Shown here: positions 53,961 through 62,022 of the stretch, piece by piece
Layout of the letters: the number at the start of each line of letters is the position of its first letter
Numbering within the stretch: position 1 is the first letter of the stretch
Source: Opitutia bacterium
GTDB lineage: Bacteria; Verrucomicrobiota; Verrucomicrobiia; Opitutales; Opitutaceae
Assembly: GCA_947474365.1 (NCBI GenBank)
Contig: CANJIU010000044.1
Location: forward strand, 1-64,000
Direction: 5' to 3'
Length of the DNA stretch: 64,000 bases
Notes under the pieces: generated by a model
The model's input: the letters and a program-made list of their open reading frames with translations, nothing else
Database searches by the model: none
What the model was told of the DNA's origin: nothing
Position numbers and translations under genes: made by a program

Positions 53961-54818
53961 ATGAGTCTGATCAACGAAGCCCTCAAGAAGGCCCAGCGCC
54001 AGCGCACCGAGGACTCGCTGTCCGATGCGCCGCCGATGCCTGGAGGAGGTGGTGGAAAAATCGCCAAACGAGGGCAGGCCCGCAGCGCGAATACGATGGT
54101 GCTCATCGGCGCCGGCGCTGTCGTACTGGTCGTACTGTCCGTCGTCGGAACCGTGTTTCTCGTCAACCGCCCGAGCAAGCCGACCGTTCCGCCAGCCAGC
54201 GCCAAACCTCCGGCCGCACCGACCGCCGCCACTGCAACCCCCGCGGCCCCCGCCATCGTTCCGCCGGTCATCACGCCACCAGCGGTTTCGACTCCGCCCG
54301 TCGCAGCGGTCGAGCCAGCCCCTCCGACTTCGCCGCCCAAAAGCGTCAATTCCACTCTCTCGGAAACCAAACTGCCGTCCGCACCGCAGGAGATTCTACC
54401 CCAAACCCAGCCCGCAGGCGCGGTCGCCCCCCCCAGACCGATCCCGTCGGCCAGCCCGCTAATCGCCGCTCCCCCGCATCCGGAGGCCAAATCGCCACCA
54501 GCCACCCTTCCACCCGCCCCGGCCTCAAATATGGCGGCAGCTCCCACTCCGGCCGCCCCGGCCTCTGCCGCTGTTCCCTCTCCGCCCTCTCCCGCCCCCG
54601 CCGCCAAGCCCGACGATCGCATCACTGCGTTTGTGGAGGCCATCCGCGTCACCGGCATCCGCGCCTCGGGCGAGGAAAGCCGCGTCCTGATGAATAACCG
54701 CGTCTATCGCGTTAACGATGTCGTCGACCGCACCCTCGGCGTCCGGCTCGTCAAGGCCGCCGCCGACAGCCTGACGTTTGTTGATCCCAACGGCGTCATC
54801 TACGTAAAATTCTTCTGA
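53961..54818 (+). CDS. GspB/ExeB-like secretion or pilus assembly protein
   Basis: The 285-residue inner-membrane protein begins MSLINEALKKAQRQR, the conserved cytoplasmic N-terminus of GspB. A single membrane helix (TMVLIGAGAVVLVVLSVV, about 44-68) leads to a ~140-residue Pro/Ala-rich spacer spanning the periplasm. The C-terminal PilP/GspC-like beta domain (about 210-285) includes VTGIRASGEESRVLMNNRVYRVNDVV and ends FVDPNGVIYVKFF. It is 46 bases after the ExeA-like ATPase. The pair likely supports secretin assembly, fitting the many exported proteins in this region. Confidence 0.88.
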   Translation: MSLINEALKKAQRQRTEDSLSDAPPMPGGGGGKIAKRGQARSANTMVLIGAGAVVLVVLSVVGTVFLVNRPSKPTVPPASAKPPAAPTAATATPAAPAIVPPVITPPAVSTPPVAAVEPAPPTSPPKSVNSTLSETKLPSAPQEILPQTQPAGAVAPPRPIPSASPLIAAPPHPEAKSPPATLPPAPASNMAAAPTPAAPASAAVPSPPSPAPAAKPDDRITAFVEAIRVTGIRASGEESRVLMNNRVYRVNDVVDRTLGVRLVKAAADSLTFVDPNGVIYVKFF

Positions 54819-54889
54819 CGGTTCGCGCCACGGTGGCGACTCCCCCTTGTTCTCCGGTGTGCCATTTCCCCGTGTCTCGCATCCGTGCA

Positions 54890-56467
54890 ATGACTCCACT
54901 CCTCAGTTGGTTTCCCGGCCTTTTGCTCGTGCTGCTGACCGGACACCTTTTCGGCGCCAGTTACCATGTCGACAGCACCGCCGGGGATGACCGCCACGAC
55001 GGCCAGTCTCCGGAGCGAGCCTGGCGCTCGCTGGAGCGGGTAAATGCGACGACCTTTGCTCCGGGGGATCAGATCTTACTGAAAGCCGGCAGCCGGTGGG
55101 AGAACGTCTCCCTCCATCCGTTGGGTTCCGGCCGTCCCGATGCTCCGATCGTGCTCGGTCGCTACGGTGAAGGCCCGAGACCCGCGCTGCATGGCGGCGG
55201 ACGCGTTCCGTGGATCCTCGGCCTCCAAAACCAAGAGTGCTGGGAAATCCGGGACCTCGAACTGACCAATTTCTCCGACGGTCCGCGCCAGCGCCATCGC
55301 GCGGTCGAAATCCGGGTCAAGGACTTCGGTCGCGCGCGACACCTTTACCTGAAAAACCTCGTCGTTCATGACGTCAACGCAGTCTCGGATTATCGCGACG
55401 ACGGTGACACCGTAGCGAAGTCCTTCGGTGGGATCGCCTTCATCGTCGAGGGCACGACGCGCCAAACAGCCTGGGACGATCTTCTGGTCGAGGGCTGCGA
55501 GATCCGGGACGTCGGTCCGATGGGGTTGGTGATGCTCTCAACGTGGATGACGGGCCACCGCGACAACGATCCCAAGACCTGGTTTCCCAGCCGGGGCGTC
55601 GTGATTCGCGGCAACACCTTCGAACGCGTCGCCCGCAACGGGCTCCTCGTGCGCGGCTGCGTGTCGCCTCTCATCGAGAAAAATTTCTTCCGCGAATGCG
55701 GGTTGCTCGGCAGCGGGAACGCGATGTTTGTCTTTCACTGCGACGACGCGCTCATCCAGCACAACGAATCCTGCGAGACACGCTACAACCCGGGCGACAG
55801 CGACGCAGCCGGGTTCGACGCCGACTACAACTGCCGGCGGAGTGTCTTTCAGTACAATTACAGCCACGACAACGAATATGGCGGCTTTCTGCTCTGCTGC
55901 CTCGGCGGCCAGCGTTCCCACGGTTTCAACGAGGGCGTCATCGTCCGTTACAACATCAGCCAGAATGACGGCGGAAATATCGTGCGCGTCTCCGGTCCCG
56001 TCACCCAGGCGCTCGTGCACAACAACACCTTCTACGTGAAACCCGACACGGTGAATCTGCGCGATCCCGGATCACCGCCGCGCATCCTCTATTTCAAATC
56101 GTGGCAGGGCTGGTCCGACGGCATCCGATGGGTGAACAATATTTTCTACAACGACAGCCCGCATGCGGTCTACGAGTTCGGGGAGAGCCGGAACAACCGC
56201 TTCGAGCATAATCTCTTTTACGGAATCCATCCCGCCGGCGAGCCGCGCGACGCGAACAAAATCACCGGCAACCCGATGTTTGCCAACGTGCGCGGCGCCG
56301 AACGTGGCCTCGCCAGCGCCATCACCGCGTATTCGCTGCGCGCCGGATCCGCCGCCATCGACGCCGGCCTCGCGCTGCCCAACCTGCCGACGCACGATTT
56401 CGCCGGACATCCGATCGTCGTGCGCGGGGATCGCATCGACGTCGGCGCAATCAGTTTCGAAAAATAA
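54890..56467 (+). CDS. Secreted right-handed parallel beta-helix protein
   Basis: The 525-residue protein starts at ATG 54890, with a signal peptide (LLSWFPGLLLVLLTGHLFGAS). YHVDSTAGDDRHDGQSPERAWRSLERVN is the usual opening of exported beta-helix proteins, followed by GDQILLKAGSRW. Repeated beta-helix rungs run through the centre, such as VIRGNTFERVARNGLLVRGC, LIQHNESCETRYN and VFQYNYSHDNEYGGFLL. The end has SAAIDAGLALPNLPTHDFAGHP and a final IDVGAISFE, typical of this class. Polysaccharide lyases and glycan-active enzymes use this fold; no catalytic residues can be assigned. Its neighbour is a DUF2264-like protein, so glycan degradation is likely. Confidence 0.82.
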   Translation: MTPLLSWFPGLLLVLLTGHLFGASYHVDSTAGDDRHDGQSPERAWRSLERVNATTFAPGDQILLKAGSRWENVSLHPLGSGRPDAPIVLGRYGEGPRPALHGGGRVPWILGLQNQECWEIRDLELTNFSDGPRQRHRAVEIRVKDFGRARHLYLKNLVVHDVNAVSDYRDDGDTVAKSFGGIAFIVEGTTRQTAWDDLLVEGCEIRDVGPMGLVMLSTWMTGHRDNDPKTWFPSRGVVIRGNTFERVARNGLLVRGCVSPLIEKNFFRECGLLGSGNAMFVFHCDDALIQHNESCETRYNPGDSDAAGFDADYNCRRSVFQYNYSHDNEYGGFLLCCLGGQRSHGFNEGVIVRYNISQNDGGNIVRVSGPVTQALVHNNTFYVKPDTVNLRDPGSPPRILYFKSWQGWSDGIRWVNNIFYNDSPHAVYEFGESRNNRFEHNLFYGIHPAGEPRDANKITGNPMFANVRGAERGLASAITAYSLRAGSAAIDAGLALPNLPTHDFAGHPIVVRGDRIDVGAISFEK

Positions 56468-56489
56468 ACCGGCCCGCCGGGCCACCAAT

Positions 56490-57767
56490 TCACTTCGGAC
56501 TCTTGATCGCGTGATCGGCGGGAAGATTTTCCCCCGCCCACGTCTTTTCCCACGTCGTCTTCGCCGGCGCCGCGCTCCAGAACGGATCGTCGTCCGCCAG
56601 TCCGAGCGGGAGCAGCGCCACACTGCAAAGGTAAAGACTCCCCGTTGAAATGTAGCCCTCGCCGAGCCCCGGCTGATGCCCGGCCAACCCGATCCGCAGC
56701 CACCCCTTCGCGTCAAACGTCCCGGGCGCTTCCAACGTCCGGCGAATCACACGGGTCAACGCCACCCGTGCCTGGGCCGGCGACACTTCCTTCGGCAGCA
56801 TCTTCCGCCACGAGGCCAAGGCGAGCCCCTGAAACGCGCCGCAACGGTAGGCGATCGAGCGTCCAATCGCCGGATACGAGCCGTCCGGTGAAATCAGCCG
56901 CTCCTGAATCGCCGCATAACGCGTCAATCGCTCCCGCGCGGCCGCCGCGAATTTCTTCCACTCCGGCGTCTCTCCGCCCACCACATCGAGTGCCTCGACC
57001 AGCATCGGCTGAATCACGAAGGAATTGTAGTAGTCCCAGTGAAACTCCGGGCCGTCGCCGTACATCCCGTCACCCACGTACCAAGCGGCGTGCTTGTCGA
57101 TGCCTTCGGCCAGGCGCGGCGCAAGGCGCCCGGCGCCCACGCGATGCAGGAATACTTCCACCGTCGTCGCAAAGAGCTTCCAGTTGTTCTCCCCCGGCGG
57201 AATCGGACGCGACGAAATCATGGCCGCGATGACGTTCTGCCGCACCCGCGGCTCGAGCTGCTGCCAAAGTTCGTTCGGCGCACGCAACATCGCCTGCGCG
57301 AGAAACGCCGCGTCCACCAAAGGCTGGCGTCCCTGGGAAAAATTCAGGAAATCGGGGGACTGCGGATCCGTTCCGGCATCGATTGCCGCGCGCGCCAATC
57401 CCGCCAATCGTCCTCGTTCGACGCCCTCGGCGCCCGCATCGGCACCGCGCTCCAGCCAGGGCGCGATCCCTGCGAGCAACCGGCCCAATCCTTCCAGGTA
57501 GGTGTAGCTCGGCCGGTCCTTTGACGACGGATGCGATTCGACCGGCATCGCCTTTTTCAACGACCGGGCTGCGAGGGCGGTGAGCAGCGGATTGGCCAGC
57601 TTGCTCGCCGTCCGACACCAATAGGCACGATCCTCGGCACCGCTCGAAGCGGCGGAATTCAGCGTCCGGTTGGCAGACGAGGATTCGGCGGCCGTCGTGG
57701 TTGCAGTCAAACCCGTCGCCGCGCCGGCGGCGGCAGTAAGTCGGATAAAATCGCGGCGGGTCTTCAT
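56490..57767 (-). CDS. Tat-exported DUF2264-family protein
   Basis: The 425-residue protein has a twin-arginine signal (TRRDFIRLTAAAGAATGL). The mature part is all-alpha with the DUF2264 pattern: AYWCRTASKLANPLLTALA, YTYLEGLGRLLAGIAPWLE, PGENNWKLFATTVEVFLHRVG, YVGDGMYGDGPEFHWDYYNSFVIQPML, SPDGSYPAIGRSIAYRCGAFQGLA. This is an alpha/alpha-toroid, often found near polysaccharide lyases and unsaturated glucuronyl hydrolases, so a role in uronate-containing glycan degradation is likely. It is convergent with the beta-helix gene and follows the phosphoesterase gene on its own strand by 20 bases. Confidence 0.87.
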   Translation of the reverse strand: MKTRRDFIRLTAAAGAATGLTATTTAAESSSANRTLNSAASSGAEDRAYWCRTASKLANPLLTALAARSLKKAMPVESHPSSKDRPSYTYLEGLGRLLAGIAPWLERGADAGAEGVERGRLAGLARAAIDAGTDPQSPDFLNFSQGRQPLVDAAFLAQAMLRAPNELWQQLEPRVRQNVIAAMISSRPIPPGENNWKLFATTVEVFLHRVGAGRLAPRLAEGIDKHAAWYVGDGMYGDGPEFHWDYYNSFVIQPMLVEALDVVGGETPEWKKFAAAARERLTRYAAIQERLISPDGSYPAIGRSIAYRCGAFQGLALASWRKMLPKEVSPAQARVALTRVIRRTLEAPGTFDAKGWLRIGLAGHQPGLGEGYISTGSLYLCSVALLPLGLADDDPFWSAAPAKTTWEKTWAGENLPADHAIKSPK

Positions 57768-57787
57768 CGTTTCACGTGGATTTAGTT

Positions 57788-60358
57788 TCAGCGATCGTCG
57801 TCATCGAGGTCGAGCGAGAGCGGCGCAAACGCCGCCTGCTTCACCCCCGGGTACGCCGCCGCCCAGCCCCGCGCATCGTGCCAGAGAATCTTGTTCAGCC
57901 GGTCCGTCGGAGCCGCATCCGGGATGTCGAAATTCATTTTCGCCGAGGCCAGCGCCGCTTTCCTTGCCTCGCCCTTCAGCATCGTGGCCAGAGGGTTCAC
58001 GTCGTCGATTGCCTGCTTCGGCACAACCGCCGTGTACGGCGTGAAATCCGCCACGTCGTGAAAGCTCGCCCGCAGGTCATTCGCGATCAAATCAAACAAT
58101 GACATCGTCGGCAGCCCCAGAATCAGTTCGATCGTCTTCGCGATGCTCGGATGCGCATAGAACGTCGAGTCGACGTGGCCGCGCCGCACGTACGGACTCA
58201 TGGCCAAGGCCACCGTGCGGTGCCCGTCGACATGATCCACCCCGTTCTGCGCGTCATCCTCGACCACGAAGATCGCCATTTTTTTCCAGAACGGCGAATG
58301 CGTGAGCGCCTCGACGATTTGCCCGAGCGCGAGATCGTTGTCCGCTACCATCGCCTTCGGGCTGTGCGAGCCGGGCGCCGTTCCGCGCGTGTGGTTGCTT
58401 GGCAATTGCACGAAGACCAGATTCGGCATCCTGCCGGCGGCTTCCCATTTCTTCACTTCGGCTAAAAAAATCCGTGCCCGCACCACATCCGGGATCTCCG
58501 TCGAATAGCCGGGGAAATTGCGCGCCAGCAGTCCATCGAGTGGCTGGATCGGCGACTTCATGTTCCACTCGGTCGCGAAGGTCTCGCCCGCGCGCCAGCG
58601 CTTGAGCAACTCGATCCGCGCACTCCCGCCGAGTCCGGAGACCCGCGGCGCAAACTCCCCAAAGACCTGCGCGGTCTTCTTCGCCCGCAGGGCGTAGTCC
58701 CACAGAAAGCCGCCCGACGAATAGGCAATCGGGTCCGTTCCATCGAACGGATAGCTGCGCCCGTCCCAGCCCGGCCACATCGCATACGGGGTTTCGTTTG
58801 CCTGCGTGATCCATTGGTGGCCGTCGCCACTGTTTCCACCCGAGGCGTAAAAATTATCGAGCAGAACGAACTGGTCCGCCAACCGATGCTGGTTCGGCGT
58901 CACGTCCTCGCCAAACATCACGAGCGACGAATCGCCATTGCCCTTCTTCATGTCACCCAACACCTGATCGTAGGTCCGGTTTTCCTTCACCACATAGACG
59001 ACATGCTCGATCAGCGACGGCTCGCCCGCCCGCTGCGGAATCGCCGCCGGCCTCGCCTTCGCCACCGCAGAGCTCGCGACCGGCGCCGCCGGCGACCGCG
59101 GCATCCGGTTGTTCTCCGCCACCGCCGTGCTGTAGCTCGCCAATTGCGCCGCATCCGGCACAGGCAGCACATTCACGGTCCCACGGTACGCGTGCACGAA
59201 GCGCTTGAAAAAATCGTCACGATACCCGGAGCCCACACCGAGCAGCGTCGAAACGGCCAGCAGCGTGTTGTCGGCGTTTAACGCGAGCCCGTTGGGATAC
59301 CACCCCGTTGGGATCAGTCCTTGCGTCACCCCGTCGGAAGTCCGCACCACCGCGACCGCATTGATGCCACCGCACGCCACAAAGAGCGTTGCCCCGTCCG
59401 CAGTGAGCGCCAGCGCGGTCGGCGCGACGCCCCGCGCCGTCACACCAAACGGCCGCAACACAATCGTCGACTTCACTTTGTCCGTCCGGGTGTCGATGAC
59501 CGACACCGAGTCGCTGTTGCCATTGGCCACAAACAGGCGGTGTCGGGGCTCGTCCCACACCAAGGCCCCCGGCTGCAGCTCGACAGCAATCTGCGCCACC
59601 GCCGTGAGAGAAATGAGATCAATCTTGGTGACCGTGCCCGAGGACGCGATGCCCCGGTCGTCAATTACAACTGGATCGGCCTTCGACGTGTGGCCGGCGG
59701 GTGCGGTCTTGTCACCGGATTTCGGCAACCGGCCGGCCCAATTGCTGACGTACGCCACGGTACCGACCGCGTTGATCGCGGCGCCGACGGGAGCGACCCC
59801 GGTCGGCACGCTGCCGATGGCGCGAGCGTTTTCCACGTCGACGATCGCGGCCTTGTTCTGCGCGATGATGGGGATCACGGCGAGCCGCTGCCCAGCGGGA
59901 TTTTTTTGCCGCGCCAGCGCGACTGTCCCGGGAGTATAGCCACCGAGCTTACCCGCGACGAGCCGGGCCGAGCCGTTGGCCACGCCCTGCAACCGGACCT
60001 CCTTGCTGCTGCCGCTCGCCACGAACACCCGTCCCGTTTCATCGGGGGCGAGTCCCTGCAATCCCGGTTTCCCCTCGATCGCCACCGACGTCACGACGCG
60101 ATTCTCGCGCCAGTTGATGCCAACGATGTCCTTCGCCGTGAGCGCCCAGATTTCGTCCGACTTCCCGCCAAAGGCGACCCCGTAGACGCGTCCCTCAAAC
60201 ACGCTCTGCACCCCTGCCGGAGTTGTGTTCTGCCGCGTCACGATCACGCCCGGGTCGGTGACATTCCGCACCGGTTTCGGATCGCGCGACGCGGCGAAGG
60301 CCGCAAGCGAAGCGAGAGCAAGAAGGACAAGGCCGGCGAAGAAACGAGGGTGGCGCAT
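57788..60358 (-). CDS. Exported bifunctional YVTN beta-propeller / phosphoesterase-superfamily protein
   Basis: The 856-residue protein starts at ATG 60358, with a signal peptide (FFAGLVLLALASLAAFAAS). Residues about 45-430 form a YVTN-type propeller (VAYVSNWAG, VFVASGSSKEV, LFVANGNSDSVSVIDTRT, LFVACGGINAVAVV). The C-terminal half belongs to the phosphoesterase/alkaline-phosphatase-like superfamily: HVVYVVKENRTYDQVLGDM supplies the first metal site and catalytic Thr, then FYASGGNSGDGHQWITQA, SNHTRGTAPGSHSP and FVVEDDAQNGVDHVDGHRTV give later metal ligands. Phospholipase C-like and acid phosphatases share this core. The natural substrate is unknown. Confidence 0.9.
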   Translation of the reverse strand: MRHPRFFAGLVLLALASLAAFAASRDPKPVRNVTDPGVIVTRQNTTPAGVQSVFEGRVYGVAFGGKSDEIWALTAKDIVGINWRENRVVTSVAIEGKPGLQGLAPDETGRVFVASGSSKEVRLQGVANGSARLVAGKLGGYTPGTVALARQKNPAGQRLAVIPIIAQNKAAIVDVENARAIGSVPTGVAPVGAAINAVGTVAYVSNWAGRLPKSGDKTAPAGHTSKADPVVIDDRGIASSGTVTKIDLISLTAVAQIAVELQPGALVWDEPRHRLFVANGNSDSVSVIDTRTDKVKSTIVLRPFGVTARGVAPTALALTADGATLFVACGGINAVAVVRTSDGVTQGLIPTGWYPNGLALNADNTLLAVSTLLGVGSGYRDDFFKRFVHAYRGTVNVLPVPDAAQLASYSTAVAENNRMPRSPAAPVASSAVAKARPAAIPQRAGEPSLIEHVVYVVKENRTYDQVLGDMKKGNGDSSLVMFGEDVTPNQHRLADQFVLLDNFYASGGNSGDGHQWITQANETPYAMWPGWDGRSYPFDGTDPIAYSSGGFLWDYALRAKKTAQVFGEFAPRVSGLGGSARIELLKRWRAGETFATEWNMKSPIQPLDGLLARNFPGYSTEIPDVVRARIFLAEVKKWEAAGRMPNLVFVQLPSNHTRGTAPGSHSPKAMVADNDLALGQIVEALTHSPFWKKMAIFVVEDDAQNGVDHVDGHRTVALAMSPYVRRGHVDSTFYAHPSIAKTIELILGLPTMSLFDLIANDLRASFHDVADFTPYTAVVPKQAIDDVNPLATMLKGEARKAALASAKMNFDIPDAAPTDRLNKILWHDARGWAAAYPGVKQAAFAPLSLDLDDDDR

Positions 60359-60483
60359 GGGGTGTGAAGCGACTATGAGCAGGAGACGCGGCAGCGGAAG
60401 CGCGATTTCAGGCGATTTGGGGGTCTGGGCGCACCCCGCCTTTGGAGATGAGGGAAACGCCATCGACACTCATCGTGTTATTA

Positions 60484-60541
60484 CTGGGGACGCGACGCCG
60501 TCGCGGCTTCAATCCACGCGACGAGGGCGTCGCGTCCCCAG
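60484..60541. repeat. Dispersed extragenic palindrome, copy B
   Basis: CTGGGGACGCGACGCC (60484-60499) and GGCGTCGCGTCCCCAG (60526-60541) are perfect reverse complements. An inner GTCGCG/CGCGAC stem continues the hairpin around an 11-base loop GCTTCAATCCA. It lies in the 300-base divergent gap 60359-60658 and matches the palindrome at 26670-26731 in stem, loop and the following CCAG-AATTGAG. The rest of the gap shows no gene; both divergent promoters should be here. Confidence 0.85.
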
Positions 60542-60658
60542 TTTCCAGAAATTGAGATGCACTCTGGGTGTCTTGCCCGAGTATGCTGCCACGAGGGCCG
60601 TACCACGAAAAATCATCGTGTCGACACGAGGTCGTGCTGAGCCTTGCCTCCGTCCGTC

Positions 60659-61579
60659 ATGAAACGACCGCGCCCGCGCTTCCCAGTTTTCACATTGGCG
60701 GGATTTGCCGTGACGACCCTGTGCGGTCTTCTGCCGCTCGCGGACGCCCAGACAGCAGGCACGACGATTTCGCTCGACGCGCTGTTCACGACGCTCGACC
60801 GCGATCACGACGGAAAAATTTCAAAAACGGAGGCCACCGAACCCTACGCCCAGAGGTTTGCACAATGGGATGAAAACGGCGATGGCTTCGCCACCCGACA
60901 GGAAGTACACGACTTCCGGACGCGCCTCGGCATTGCCGACAGCGGCCGCCGCATCACCTCTCCGGGCGGGGCCAAAGCGCCCAAGAATCCCCGCCGGCCT
61001 GCGTCCGCGAATTCGGGGCCGGGCCGACAGGCGCCCGCGGCGACTCTTTTGAAGGAGCCCACCGACTGGCGCCTCGAAACCATGCCGCTTCCGCCGGGAT
61101 TCGCGCCGGATCTGAAATTCTCCGGCACTGAGGAGATTCGGTTCGCCCCGGGAATGTTCGATCCCAATTCCGCGACCTATTTCACCTGCGTGCTCGGCCT
61201 CAGCGTTCACTCCTCGTCGGGCTTTGGCGCGGCGGAGCTGAAAGCCTTCCTCGAAAGCTATTATCGGGGCCTGAGTATTTCCGTCGGCCAGCGCAAAGGC
61301 CTCAAACCCGATCGGACCCAAATGAACGCGATCGTCAAATCAGCGGGTGCCGGTCCCGAGGGAAGAGTGCGACTCACCGCCACCGTCGATTTCTTCGATA
61401 CGTTTTCCGACGGCCGCAAGATTACCCTCAACGTGGAAGCCGACGTGCTGCCGCTGCCGAAATCGGGAAAAACCGGGCTGATCCTCCTGGTTTCACCGAG
61501 TGCAACCGAAAGCCCAGTCTGGACGATTTTGCGCAGCATCGGACAAAAGTCCGTGCCAAATTTCCAGGACGCGGACTGA
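60659..61579 (+). CDS. Exported protein with two EF-hand motifs
   Basis: The 306-residue protein begins at ATG 60659 with a signal peptide (FPVFTLAGFAVTTLCGLLPLADAQ). Two canonical calcium loops lie near residues 46 and 69: DRDHDGKISKTE and DENGDGFATRQE. A Pro/Gly/Ala linker follows. The C-terminal ~170 residues form an alpha/beta domain with TYFTCVLGLSVHSS, AFLESYYRGLSISVG and a strand-rich end KITLNVEADVLPL; I do not recognise this domain. EF-hand exported proteins with this layout are common in the PVC phylum. The function is unknown and calcium binding is predicted. Confidence 0.82.
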   Translation: MKRPRPRFPVFTLAGFAVTTLCGLLPLADAQTAGTTISLDALFTTLDRDHDGKISKTEATEPYAQRFAQWDENGDGFATRQEVHDFRTRLGIADSGRRITSPGGAKAPKNPRRPASANSGPGRQAPAATLLKEPTDWRLETMPLPPGFAPDLKFSGTEEIRFAPGMFDPNSATYFTCVLGLSVHSSSGFGAAELKAFLESYYRGLSISVGQRKGLKPDRTQMNAIVKSAGAGPEGRVRLTATVDFFDTFSDGRKITLNVEADVLPLPKSGKTGLILLVSPSATESPVWTILRSIGQKSVPNFQDAD

Positions 61580-61598
61580 ACCGGCCGCCGGCCTCCGC

Positions 61599-61994
61599 TC
61601 ACGACGGCCGCTGAAACGACTTGGGATCCTCGCCCGCGCGCAGCGAAATGACCGCGCCCTCGCGTCCGAGTTCAAGACACTCGAAAAGATTCCGCACGCA
61701 CTGCCCAAGTCGATCGTGCCCGGCGTTGCTGCGCTCGATCTCATCCACGAGTTTTCGCGCCAGCGTCGCGGCTTCATCCCGCACCCGCCCGGCAGTGAAC
61801 GGAGGAGGGTTTTCGTCCGATTCCAGGTGCGGCACCAGCAGCGACTCCAGTTTCGCCGCGGTCGCGCGCAAGGCGTCGGCCTCGGCCCCGAGGCCCGGCG
61901 TCGGTCCTGAAACCAAGTTCAGGATACGGCGTGCAATCCGCCCGGCATGGGGCAGGTTGAGGGCAACGTGAAAGAAGGGAATGTCGTCGGGCAT
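61599..61994 (-). CDS. Small hypothetical protein
   Basis: The 131-residue soluble protein begins MPDDIPFFHVALNLPHAGRI and is mainly alpha-helical with charged heptads in the middle (ADALRATAAKLESLLVPHLES). Its ATG is 28 bases after the stop of the minus-strand cytochrome-type gene, so they may be co-transcribed. Four-helix or TetR-like C-terminal domains are possible by composition, but there is no recognisable motif. It fills its interval without conflict, and no competing plus-strand gene has a better claim. Confidence 0.65.
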   Translation of the reverse strand: MPDDIPFFHVALNLPHAGRIARRILNLVSGPTPGLGAEADALRATAAKLESLLVPHLESDENPPPFTAGRVRDEAATLARKLVDEIERSNAGHDRLGQCVRNLFECLELGREGAVISLRAGEDPKSFQRPS

Positions 61995-62022
61995 GCGCGG
62001 TGGCCGGTGGTTTCGCGGATGA